Assembly: GCF_014843825.1 (NCBI RefSeq) | Contig: NZ_JHQR01000248.1 | Coordinates: 1-50,735 of the forward strand | Origin: Mesorhizobium silamurunense | GTDB taxonomy: Bacteria; Pseudomonadota; Alphaproteobacteria; Rhizobiales; Rhizobiaceae | Reading direction: 5' to 3' | Length of the DNA stretch: 50,735 nt | Shown here: positions 34,665 to 42,253 of the stretch, in pieces | Numbering within the stretch: the stretch's first letter is position 1 | Layout of the letters: the number at the start of each line of letters is the position of its first letter | Position numbers and translations under genes: made by a program | Notes under the pieces: model-generated | Seen by the model: the letters and a program-made list of their open reading frames with translations, nothing else | What the model was told of the DNA's origin: nothing | The model's database searches: none

Positions 34665-34687
34665 TATCAACGGCGAACGCTGCCCCG

Positions 34688-35155
34688 ATGGTGGTCCTGA
34701 TGGAACCGGAAATCCTAGAACTCGAAAGATTCCTGCCGTACCGCCTCTACCGGCTGGCCGACACGGTGAGCCGCGAATTTTCGAAGATCTACAAGGAGCG
34801 CCACGGCCTGACGCGGCCGGAATGGCGCACGCTGTCGGGCCTCGGCCAGCGCGGCACGATGACGGCGACGGAGCTCGGCGAGCAGTCGGCGATGCACAAG
34901 ACCAAGGTGTCGCGGGCGGTGGCCGAGCTCGAGCGACGGCGCTGGCTGACGCGCAATCCGGACAGGAACGACCGCCGTATAGAGCATCTTGCGCTGACCA
35001 GGGCTGGGCTCGCGGCCTATCGGGAGATGGTGTCACTGGCCAACGCGTTTGAACGGGAGTTGCTGGCGAGGCTTAGCGCGGAGGAGCGCGCTGCAATCGT
35101 CAAGGGCGTTGCTGCGTTGGAGGGTCGATTGGGTGGAGCCTGGGCCAAGTACTGA
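34688..35155 (+). CDS. MarR family regulator, likely controlling hmgA
   Basis: A 155-residue MarR-type winged-helix protein. The DNA-binding core is 'TMTATELGEQSAMHKTKVSR' followed by the wing 'RNPDRNDRRIEHLALTRAG'. Divergent orientation to hmgA and the operator-like repeats in between suggest that it controls the homogentisate genes, as HmgR-type MarR proteins do elsewhere. A second in-frame ATG at 34700 (MEPEILELERF) is an equally good start; no strong Shine-Dalgarno decides between them. Confidence 0.88.
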   Translation: MVVLMEPEILELERFLPYRLYRLADTVSREFSKIYKERHGLTRPEWRTLSGLGQRGTMTATELGEQSAMHKTKVSRAVAELERRRWLTRNPDRNDRRIEHLALTRAGLAAYREMVSLANAFERELLARLSAEERAAIVKGVAALEGRLGGAWAKY

Positions 35156-35164
35156 ACAAGAAGT

Positions 35165-35593
35165 CTAGCCAGCGCCTGGCATTTGTCGAGCAAGCGACCA
35201 GTCTTCGGCTACAACTTCAATCGTGTCATCTCGAAAATAAAACAAGAACTGCAGCGACTTAGGTCCATCGGGCGACAGAACTTCCCAGTCGTCCTCACCG
35301 ATTGGCCGACTATCGCCGATCACCTCGTAGAACTCACCCCATTTGGGAGCCTGCTTGCTGTAAAGGCCCCTGCCTGCGAACCAGGCGTGATCGTTCGTGG
35401 AGTCCCATCGCCAACGACTGCAACCGATGAAACGAAGCGTCCCCGTCTCTGCTTTGCGGGCGTCGTAGGCCCACGAGTTCAACAGAAAGGTAAGCTGAAC
35501 CGTATTGCCCTCGACAGTCAGCTTTACATCGGGAGCGTTGGGTTCTGCGTTCCAGTCCGGATTCAGGTGACGGAAGGATAACCGGCCTACCAA
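35165..35593 (-). CDS. Hypothetical protein coupled to tdh
   Basis: A 142-residue protein I do not recognise. It is rich in aromatic residues (Trp in 'PDWNAEPN', 'CSRWRWDSTNDHAWFAG', 'PKWGEFYEV', 'DDWEVLSPDG') and beta-strand-like segments such as 'VKLTVEGNTVQLTFLLN' and 'LQFLFYFRDDTIEVVAED'; no signal peptide or membrane segment. The only available start is a TTG at 35593 that overlaps the tdh stop codon by 7 nt, with GGTGG just upstream inside tdh, so it would be translated by coupling. G+C is visibly lower than in tdh, which points to later acquisition. It could resemble small immunity-type proteins, but that is only an impression. Confidence 0.6.
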   Translation of the reverse strand: MVGRLSFRHLNPDWNAEPNAPDVKLTVEGNTVQLTFLLNSWAYDARKAETGTLRFIGCSRWRWDSTNDHAWFAGRGLYSKQAPKWGEFYEVIGDSRPIGEDDWEVLSPDGPKSLQFLFYFRDDTIEVVAEDWSLARQMPGAG

Positions 35594-36621
35594 TCCATCA
35601 CCACCTTACCCGAACTGCCGCTCCGCATCGCATCGAATCCAATCTGGAAATCGTCGATGCCGATGCGATGGGTGATCAGCCCCGAAACATCGAGCGGGCC
35701 CTGCACCAGGGCGATCATCTTGTACCAGGTCTCGAACATCTCGCGGCCGTAAATGCCCTTCAGATGCAGCATCTTGAAGATCACCTTGTTCCAGTCGATC
35801 TCGAAGCCGGTCGGCGCGATGCCGAGGATGGCGATCTTGCCGCCATTGTTCATGGTGTCGATCATGTCGCGGAAGGCGGGTGCTGCGCCCGACATCTCCA
35901 GCCCGACGTCGAAGCCCTCTGTCATGCCGATCGAAGGCATCACGTCGCGCAGCTTCTCCTTCGAGGCGTCGACGACATGCTGGACGCCGAGCTTGCGCGC
36001 CAGGTCCAGGCGGACCGGGTTGATGTCGGTGATCACCACCTTTCGCGCGCCGACGCATTGCGCCACCAGCGCGCCCATGATGCCGATCGGCCCCGCGCCG
36101 GTGACCAGCACGTCCTCGCCGACCAGATCGAAGGACAATGCCGTGTGGACGGCGTTGCCTAATGGATCGAAGATGGCGGCGATCTCGTCCGGCACGTCGT
36201 CGGGGATCGGCACGACATTGTGCTGCGGGATCGCCATGTATTCGCCGAAGGCGCCCGGACGGTTGACGCCGACGCCGAGCGTGTTGCGACAGAGATGCCC
36301 TCGCCCAGCGCGGCAGTTGCGGCAGTGGCCGCAGACGATATGGCCCTCGCCCGAGACGCGCTGGCCGACCTTGTATTCGGTGACCGCGGCGCCGAAATCC
36401 GCGACCGTGCCGACGAATTCATGCCCCGTCACCATCGGCACGGGCACGGTCTTCTGCGCCCACTGGTCCCAGTTGTAGATGTGGACGTCGGTGCCGCAGA
36501 TCGCGGTCTTCTTGACCTTGATCAGCACATCGTTGGGGCCGATCTCCGGCACCGGCACCTCTTCCATCCAGATGCCCGGCTCGGCCTTGGCCTTCACCAG
36601 CGCCTTCATCATGTTGGACAT
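35587..36621 (-). CDS. tdh: L-threonine 3-dehydrogenase
   Basis: A 344-residue zinc-dependent medium-chain dehydrogenase that oxidises L-threonine to 2-amino-3-ketobutyrate with NAD+. Catalytic-zinc segments are 'KTAICGTDVHIYNWDQW' and 'VTGHEFVGTV'; the structural zinc cysteines lie in 'CGHCRNCRAGRGHLC' near residue 100; the NAD fold shows 'VTGAGPIGIMGALVAQ'. The start at 36621 has GAGGAAC 8 nt upstream. kbl lies 52 nt upstream on the same strand, giving the classical kbl-tdh operon for conversion of threonine to glycine and acetyl-CoA. Confidence 0.97.
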   Translation of the reverse strand: MSNMMKALVKAKAEPGIWMEEVPVPEIGPNDVLIKVKKTAICGTDVHIYNWDQWAQKTVPVPMVTGHEFVGTVADFGAAVTEYKVGQRVSGEGHIVCGHCRNCRAGRGHLCRNTLGVGVNRPGAFGEYMAIPQHNVVPIPDDVPDEIAAIFDPLGNAVHTALSFDLVGEDVLVTGAGPIGIMGALVAQCVGARKVVITDINPVRLDLARKLGVQHVVDASKEKLRDVMPSIGMTEGFDVGLEMSGAAPAFRDMIDTMNNGGKIAILGIAPTGFEIDWNKVIFKMLHLKGIYGREMFETWYKMIALVQGPLDVSGLITHRIGIDDFQIGFDAMRSGSSGKVVMDW

Positions 36622-36673
36622 TCTTTTGTTCCTCGAATCTCTTGATCCGGAGCAGCTTTTCGATGTCGGCCGT

Positions 36674-37861
36674 TCAGGAAATCACGCCCAGTTCCTTGCC
36701 GATCGCGCCGAATGCCTCGACCGCGCGATCGATATCGGCGCTGGAATGGGCCGCCGACATCTGCGTGCGGATGCGCGCCTGGCCCTTCGGCACCACCGGG
36801 AAGGAAAAGCCGATGACATAGATGCCGCGCTTCAGCATGCGCTGCGCCATCTCCTGCGCCAGCGCCGCGTCGCCCAGCATCACCGGGATGATCGGATGAT
36901 CTGCACCGGCAAGCGTAAAGCCCAGCTTACCCATTTGAGAGCGGAAACGCTCCGCATTGGCATATAGGCGCTCGCGCAGCGCGCCGCCATTGCGGATCAG
37001 CTCGAACACTTTCAGCGAGGCACCGGCGATCGCCGGCATCAGCGTGTTGGAGAAGAGATAGGGTCGCGAGCGCTGGCGCAGCCAGTCGACCACCTGTTTC
37101 TTCCCCGACGTATAGCCACCGGAAGCGCCGCCCAGTGCCTTGCCGAGCGTGCCGGTGATGACATCCACCCTGCCCTCGACGCCGCAATGCTCCGCCGAGC
37201 CACGGCCGTTCTTGCCGACGAAGCCGACCGCATGGCTGTCGTCGACCATCACCATCGCATCGTATTTCTCGGCGAGATCGCACACCCCTTGCAGGTTGGC
37301 GATGATGCCGTCCATCGAGAAGACTCCGTCGGTGGCGATCAGCCGGAAACGGCAGTCCTTCGCCTCCTTCAGCCGCGCTTCGAGATCGGCCATGTCGTTG
37401 TTGGCATAGCGGAAGCGCTTGGCCTTGGAGAGCCTGACGCCATCGATGATCGAGGCGTGGTTCAGCGCGTCCGAGATGACGGCGTCCTCCTCGCCGAGCA
37501 GCGTCTCGAATAGGCCGCCATTGGCGTCGAAGCAGGAGCCGTAGAGGATGGTGTCGTCCATGCCGAGGAAAGAGGAGATTGTGGCTTCCAGCGCCTTGTG
37601 CTCCTCTTGGGTGCCGCAGATGAAGCGAACCGAGGCCATGCCGTAGCCGTAGCGGTCGAGCGCCTGCTTCGCCGCCTCGCGCAATTCGGGGCTGTCGGCG
37701 AGGCCCAGATAGTTGTTGGCGCAGAAATTCAGCACCTTCTGGCCGGCAACCTCGATCTCGGCCGACTGCATCGAGGAGATGACCCGCTCGGACTTGTAGA
37801 GTCCGGCCGATTTCAGGCCCTGAAGCTCGTTGTCGATGTGAGAGAGAAACGCTGCGCTCAT
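36674..37861 (-). CDS. kbl: Glycine C-acetyltransferase (2-amino-3-ketobutyrate CoA ligase)
   Basis: A 395-residue alpha-oxoamine synthase-family PLP enzyme that cleaves 2-amino-3-ketobutyrate with CoA to glycine and acetyl-CoA, right after Tdh. The PLP lysine is in 'TGTLGKALGGASGGY' near residue 245; 'LNFCANNYLGLADSPEL' near residue 45 and 'VDDSHAVGFVG' near 207 are family hallmarks. The start is ATG 37861 (MSAAFLSHIDNEL), with AGGA 10 nt upstream; the frame is open 102 nt further without family support. It is the first gene of the kbl-tdh operon. Confidence 0.96.
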   Translation of the reverse strand: MSAAFLSHIDNELQGLKSAGLYKSERVISSMQSAEIEVAGQKVLNFCANNYLGLADSPELREAAKQALDRYGYGMASVRFICGTQEEHKALEATISSFLGMDDTILYGSCFDANGGLFETLLGEEDAVISDALNHASIIDGVRLSKAKRFRYANNDMADLEARLKEAKDCRFRLIATDGVFSMDGIIANLQGVCDLAEKYDAMVMVDDSHAVGFVGKNGRGSAEHCGVEGRVDVITGTLGKALGGASGGYTSGKKQVVDWLRQRSRPYLFSNTLMPAIAGASLKVFELIRNGGALRERLYANAERFRSQMGKLGFTLAGADHPIIPVMLGDAALAQEMAQRMLKRGIYVIGFSFPVVPKGQARIRTQMSAAHSSADIDRAVEAFGAIGKELGVIS

Positions 37862-38150
37862 GGTCCGGTCCTGTTCGTTTGACGCGGACTGTCGCGCCGC
37901 GGGCAAGAAAAATCCATCGCAAAAACGACCGCTTCGGTGGCGTAGCGAAAGCTTCCTGCTCACCGTGGGAGAACGATGCGCTCAAATGCCGACAACGCCT
38001 GAAAGGACGCGATAACCATCTTGTCAGCTTTGTCACGCCGTCGGGGTGAGCGCCGCACCGGCTTGCCGCCCTGTTAACCCTTTCACGTCAAGGGTCTTCC
38101 CGCCACGAAATCCAGGGCAGGAATCCGTCGACCGGAGGGGTCACCGAATT
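37862..38150. other. Divergent gap between kbl and the GGDEF-EAL gene
   Basis: 289 nt that must carry both promoters. I see no clear palindrome, riboswitch or small gene; the part next to 38151 holds only the GGAGGGG Shine-Dalgarno of the GGDEF-EAL gene. Confidence 0.5.
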
Positions 38151-40220
38151 ATGTCGCAGCAGCCAGTGCAGAACGTTTCGCGCAAGCTGATTCTGCTCAT
38201 CAAAACCGGCTACTGGCTGGCGCTCACGATCATTGCCGCCATGGTGATGGCCTCCTTCATTCTGCTGCAGCAGCTGATGGCGCAGCAGCAGCACAATGAT
38301 GCGCTTCTCGATATCGTTTCCACGCAGAAGGCACTGTCGCAGCGCATCGTCTTCCTGGCCAGCGCCACCGGTGCTGCCTCGCGCGACAAGCAGCCGGCGC
38401 TCGTCACCGCGCTCAAGCAGGCAACGGGCGAGTTCGAGACCAATTACGACCGGCTGCTCAAGGAGACCGGCGCCGATCCGCTATCGCCTGCCCGCAACGA
38501 TCCGAAATCGATCGAATATGTGCTGTTCAGCAAGCCGTTCCATCTCGACTATTTCTCGGTCGGCCTTATCGCCAACGGCGACCGACTGGTTTCGTCATTC
38601 GCATCCCAGCTCGGCATGCAAAGCGACGGCTACAAGGGCGGCGGCGAGCGTGTCGGCCTCGACGCCTCCGTCGCCAATGCGACCTTGTCCGGCTATGCCG
38701 CGCTCGGCCAGCGCATCAGCGCCTTTGCCACCGAGCGGTCGGATGAAATGCTCGACCTGCACCGCACGCTGTTCTTCGCCACCATCGGCGTCATCGTGCT
38801 GGTGGCGCTGTTCATCTTCCGGCCGATGTCCAAGGCCATCCTGCGCAAGACACATGAGCTAGTCGACGCCCGCAATTCGATGGCCTTCATCGCGGTGCAT
38901 GACGGCTTGACCGGCCTGCACAACCGCACCTTCCTCACCGATCATTTCGACACGCTGATCAAGGGCGCGCATCGCCGCCGCGAGCGGCTGGCGGTGATCC
39001 AGCTCGACCTCGACCGTTTCAAGCAGATCAACGACACGCTCGGCCACCCCGCCGGCGACTATGTGCTCGTCGTCACCGCCCAGCGCATGCGCGATTCCTG
39101 CCGCGCTTCGGATCTTTGCGCCCGTCTCGGCGGCGACGAATTCGTGATGATCCTCAACGGCGCCGGGACCACCGAGGACATCCATGCGCTGGCCAAGCGC
39201 ATCCTGGGCGAGATCAACGAGCCGATCACCTTCCAGGGCGCGACCATCATGCCTGGCGCCAGCGCCGGCATCGCCGTCTACCCGGTCGATGCCGACAATG
39301 CGCAGGATCTGCTCGTTCATGCCGACCTCGCGCTCTATTCGGCCAAGAAGCTGGGCGGCGGCAGCTTCTCCTTCTTCTCCGAGGAGCTTCGGCGCGAGCT
39401 CGACTATCGCAAGCAGCTCGAACAGGACATCCGCACCGCGATCGCGGAAGAGACCTTCGAGGTCTATTTCCAGCCGCAGGTGTCGCTCACCAGCGGCAAG
39501 ATCAGCGGCATCGAAGCGCTGGTGCGCTGGAAGCATGCCGTGCGCGGCATGATCTCGCCCGGCGAGTTCATCCCGGTGGCGGAAAAGTGCGGCTTCATGC
39601 CGGACATCGGCCGCATCGTCATCACCAAGGCGATCAATGAAGCCGCCGAATGGGACCGCGCCGGCATCGATTTCGGGCGCATCGCCGTCAATGTCTCGGG
39701 CACCGAGCTTCGCGAGTCGGATTTCGACAAGTTCCTGTTCGGAACGCTGGAGCGGGCCGGGCTCGCGCCGCAAAAGCTGTCGCTGGAAATCGTCGAATCC
39801 GTCATCCTCGACGACGAGAAGACCGGCATCGCCGCCAAGCTCAGGCACATCCGCTCCGCCGGCGTCCATCTCGAGCTCGACGATTTCGGCACCGGCTATG
39901 CTTCGCTCAGCCACGTCAACCCCAACGAGATCGACCGGCTGAAGATCGACCGCCGCTTCGTCCAGAACATCAACGAGAACGGCGACAACACCAAGATCGT
40001 GCGCGCCATCACCGAGCTTGCCCGCGGGCTCGGCATTTCGATCGTCGCAGAGGGCGCCGAAACCGAGGCCGAACTCGATTCACTGATGGCGATCGGCTGC
40101 GACCAGGTGCAGGGCTATTCGATCGCCTTCCCGATGCCGCAGGACAAGGCGCGCGAATGGCTGCAGGCGCGCAGCCCGAAGAAGGCGAAGCTCAAAGTGC
40201 TGCAGGGCAGCCTCGCCTGA
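38151..40220 (+). CDS. GGDEF-EAL cyclic-di-GMP enzyme with periplasmic sensor
   Basis: A 689-residue membrane protein. A membrane helix at about residues 20-42 and another at about 203-222 enclose a 160-residue periplasmic helical sensor resembling the type IV pili methyl-accepting (PilJ-like) N-terminal domain. The diguanylate cyclase domain has an intact GGDEF at 327-331, with the inhibitory I-site RASD at 318-321, five residues upstream as required. The EAL phosphodiesterase domain starts with EAL at 455-457 and keeps 'ELDDFGTGYASLSHV' and 'VAEGAETEAELD'. Both catalytic domains look active, so the net direction cannot be told. Start ATG 38151 has GGAGGGG 11 nt upstream. The neighbouring polysaccharide deacetylase hints at control of an envelope polysaccharide. 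Confidence 0.93.
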   Translation: MSQQPVQNVSRKLILLIKTGYWLALTIIAAMVMASFILLQQLMAQQQHNDALLDIVSTQKALSQRIVFLASATGAASRDKQPALVTALKQATGEFETNYDRLLKETGADPLSPARNDPKSIEYVLFSKPFHLDYFSVGLIANGDRLVSSFASQLGMQSDGYKGGGERVGLDASVANATLSGYAALGQRISAFATERSDEMLDLHRTLFFATIGVIVLVALFIFRPMSKAILRKTHELVDARNSMAFIAVHDGLTGLHNRTFLTDHFDTLIKGAHRRRERLAVIQLDLDRFKQINDTLGHPAGDYVLVVTAQRMRDSCRASDLCARLGGDEFVMILNGAGTTEDIHALAKRILGEINEPITFQGATIMPGASAGIAVYPVDADNAQDLLVHADLALYSAKKLGGGSFSFFSEELRRELDYRKQLEQDIRTAIAEETFEVYFQPQVSLTSGKISGIEALVRWKHAVRGMISPGEFIPVAEKCGFMPDIGRIVITKAINEAAEWDRAGIDFGRIAVNVSGTELRESDFDKFLFGTLERAGLAPQKLSLEIVESVILDDEKTGIAAKLRHIRSAGVHLELDDFGTGYASLSHVNPNEIDRLKIDRRFVQNINENGDNTKIVRAITELARGLGISIVAEGAETEAELDSLMAIGCDQVQGYSIAFPMPQDKAREWLQARSPKKAKLKVLQGSLA

Positions 40221-40428
40221 GATGCGCAGATATTCAGGTGAGGCCGGCCTTGCAAACGGCGGCTTCCTGCGCTTCCGGTCTCACCTACGTTAAGTACGTT
40301 TCGCTCCGGTTCTCGGAATTCTCGACTCGGCCTGACCAGGACCCCAGCATATCTTTGGGTAGATAACGCCCAACTTGACAACTTCTGATAGCCATGGCGG
40401 CCTTGTGCGATCGCAATCGGGATTTCGG

Positions 40429-41154
40429 ATGCCGCTTCGCCTTGCCCATTTGGTGTTGCTTCTTTTTGCGTCTCCGGCGCTCGCCGCCGACCGGACGATC
40501 TATCTCACTTTCGACGACGGTCCGCTGAACGGCACCGCCAACATCCTCGACGTGCTGCAGGCCGAGCAGGTGCCGGCAACATTGTTCATGGTCGGCATGC
40601 ATGCCGAGGCCAATGCGACCAATCGGGCGCTGGTGCAGCGGGTGCCGCTGGTGACGATCGGCAACCACAGCTACAGCCATGCCTACAACCACTACCGGCA
40701 TTTCTACGGCGACACCGAGGGCGTGGTCGCGGACATGCTGAAGGCCAACGCAGTGCTTGGCCTGAAGCCCGCCGTGCATGCGCGGCTGCCGGGGCGCGAC
40801 GTGTTCCGGCTGCCGTCGATGTCGAAGGACGACAACTCGCTCGGGCTGGCGCAGGCCGGCCGCGAGGATCCCGACTACGAGTTCGTCGCCGCGTCCGGGT
40901 TCTGGCTCTACGGCTGGGACCATGAATGGGTGCATGAAGACAGCGGCAAGCCGGTGCAGAGCGTCGATCATCTGGTGAGCGAGATCGACCACCTATTCGG
41001 CTACGGCCATTTCGCCAAGCCGGGCAGGCTGATCCTGTTGATGCATGACGAGATGTTCCAGGATGCCTTCGATGGCAAGGCCAAGTTCACGGCGCTGATC
41101 GCCGCGCTCAAGCTGCGTCACCACGCCTTCGGCGCCATCGCGACCCATGACTAA
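40429..41154 (+). CDS. Exported polysaccharide deacetylase family protein
   Basis: A 241-residue carbohydrate esterase family 4 (NodB-like fold) protein. A signal peptide covers residues 1-20 (cleavage after 'SPALAA'). Motif 1 'TFDDGP' is at 27-32, with Asp29 and Asp30 as base and metal ligand; motif 2 appears as 'NHSYSH' with the two metal histidines. Later motifs diverge from classical chitin-oligosaccharide deacetylases: 'RLPGRDVFRLP' and 'LMHDEMFQD' stand in for the RxPxG and LHD regions. It is not NodB, which has no signal peptide and occurs in nod clusters. Substrate unknown. Start ATG 40429 has CGGGAT upstream. Confidence 0.85.
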   Translation: MPLRLAHLVLLLFASPALAADRTIYLTFDDGPLNGTANILDVLQAEQVPATLFMVGMHAEANATNRALVQRVPLVTIGNHSYSHAYNHYRHFYGDTEGVVADMLKANAVLGLKPAVHARLPGRDVFRLPSMSKDDNSLGLAQAGREDPDYEFVAASGFWLYGWDHEWVHEDSGKPVQSVDHLVSEIDHLFGYGHFAKPGRLILLMHDEMFQDAFDGKAKFTALIAALKLRHHAFGAIATHD

Positions 41155-41160
41155 GGCTGT

Positions 41161-41589
41161 TTAACCCCCGACATTCCCGCGAAGTGCTGCAAGCACTTCC
41201 GCGAACTCGGCCAGCTTCTCGTCGGGAATTCCGGCCCGCAGCCGCCTGTCGAAGGCGATCGCGGCCAGCCGCAGCTTCTCGAACATCGTCTCGCCGGCCT
41301 CCGTCAGTTCGACCTGATGCACGCGACGATTTTGCGGATCGCGGCGGCGCGTCAGCAACCCTTGCGCCTCCATGGTGTTGAGATGATGGGTCAGCGTGGC
41401 GCCCTGGATTCCGATCATGCCGGCAAGCTCGCGCTGGTTGGCCAACTCCTTCGACTTGACGGAGAGCAAAGTCACCCAGACTGGTAGCGTTCCGCCGGCC
41501 TCAACCAGCGCGGCGTCGAAGGCCTGCGCCACGATCTTGGAGGTACGGGCGAGATTCATGCCGACTGGCGGGCGATCAAATGGCGTCAT
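41161..41589 (-). CDS. MarR family transcriptional regulator
   Basis: A 142-residue MarR protein. The helix-turn-helix 'RELAGMIGIQGATLTHHLN' and wing 'TRRRDPQNRRVHQVELTEAG' are clear. The start at 41589 (MTPFDRPPVG) is preferred because the palindromic operator region begins about 55 nt upstream; Shine-Dalgarno is weak. It faces away from the small membrane protein gene at 41734 and probably represses both genes through the sites at 41644-41664. The stop lies 6 nt from the convergent deacetylase gene. Confidence 0.9.
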   Translation of the reverse strand: MTPFDRPPVGMNLARTSKIVAQAFDAALVEAGGTLPVWVTLLSVKSKELANQRELAGMIGIQGATLTHHLNTMEAQGLLTRRRDPQNRRVHQVELTEAGETMFEKLRLAAIAFDRRLRAGIPDEKLAEFAEVLAALRGNVGG

Positions 41590-41643
41590 GGCCGGACAGT
41601 AGAGCAAGCAGTTGATGGACGAAACCATATGCCATGCATTGAC

Positions 41644-41664
41644 ATCTAATCATTAGATATCTAA
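41644..41664. promoter_or_regulatory. Overlapping palindromic MarR operators
   Basis: ATCTAATCATTAGAT (41644-41658) is a perfect 15-bp palindrome and overlaps TTAGATATCTAA (41653-41664), a perfect 12-bp palindrome. They lie between the divergent MarR and membrane-protein starts and share the half-site ATCTAA, the pattern expected for cooperative MarR dimers. Confidence 0.8.
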
Positions 41665-41733
41665 CTTTGTCTTATTGATGGCGTCGCGTCATGCTGCGAC
41701 GCGCGGCGGCGGGCGGTAGAGAGGAATTCGGTC

Positions 41734-42141
41734 ATGCAATATGTCTACATCGTCGTCATCGGCCTTCACGTCATGGCCGGCGTGTTCTGGGCCGGCACGA
41801 CCGTCGCGGTTGCCCGCGATCCGGAGATCAAGGCGGAGCGCTTCATCCGGCCGCAACTCGGCGCCTCCGGTGTGGTGTTTCTGACCGGCATATTGCTCTG
41901 GTATTTCTTCCATGAGGGTGTTTTTGGCTCGATGGAAAAGGTGCTGGCTCTGGGCATCCTGACGGCGCTGATCGCCGCCGGCGTGCAGGGCGCGCTTGTG
42001 GGCTCCGCCAGCAGGCAATTGGCCGGCGCCGATGCGGCGATGCAAACCCAGCTGCGCGCAAAAATGACCAGGGGCGAACGGATCGCCGGCGGGCTGCTGG
42101 TCATCACCGTGCTCTGCATGGCAACCGCCAGGATGTTTTGA
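41734..42141 (+). CDS. Small integral membrane protein, MarR-linked
   Basis: A 135-residue protein with four hydrophobic segments: 'YIVVIGLHVMAGVFWAG' at the N-terminus, 'ASGVVFLTGILLWYFF', 'VLALGILTALIAAGVQGALV' and 'IAGGLLVITVLCMATARM'. The overall pattern recalls CopD/DUF2269-type small membrane proteins with a histidine in the first helix, but I cannot assign a family firmly. Start ATG 41734 has GAGGAATT 8 nt upstream. Control by the divergent MarR repressor suggests induction by a small molecule or stress. Confidence 0.8.
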   Translation: MQYVYIVVIGLHVMAGVFWAGTTVAVARDPEIKAERFIRPQLGASGVVFLTGILLWYFFHEGVFGSMEKVLALGILTALIAAGVQGALVGSASRQLAGADAAMQTQLRAKMTRGERIAGGLLVITVLCMATARMF

Positions 42142-42253
42142 GATATCGCACGTCGCCGGCACCAGTCCGGCGCCATGCGCGGCGCGCAACCGACCGAAGC
42201 AGCAGGTGGCTCTCCTTGCGGAGGCCGGCTGCGCGCCACCCGACAAGCAGTGG

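Noticed and set aside
40429..41154. nodB (Nod factor deacetylase)
   Set aside because: It has a signal peptide, lacks nod neighbours and diverges in the later catalytic motifs.
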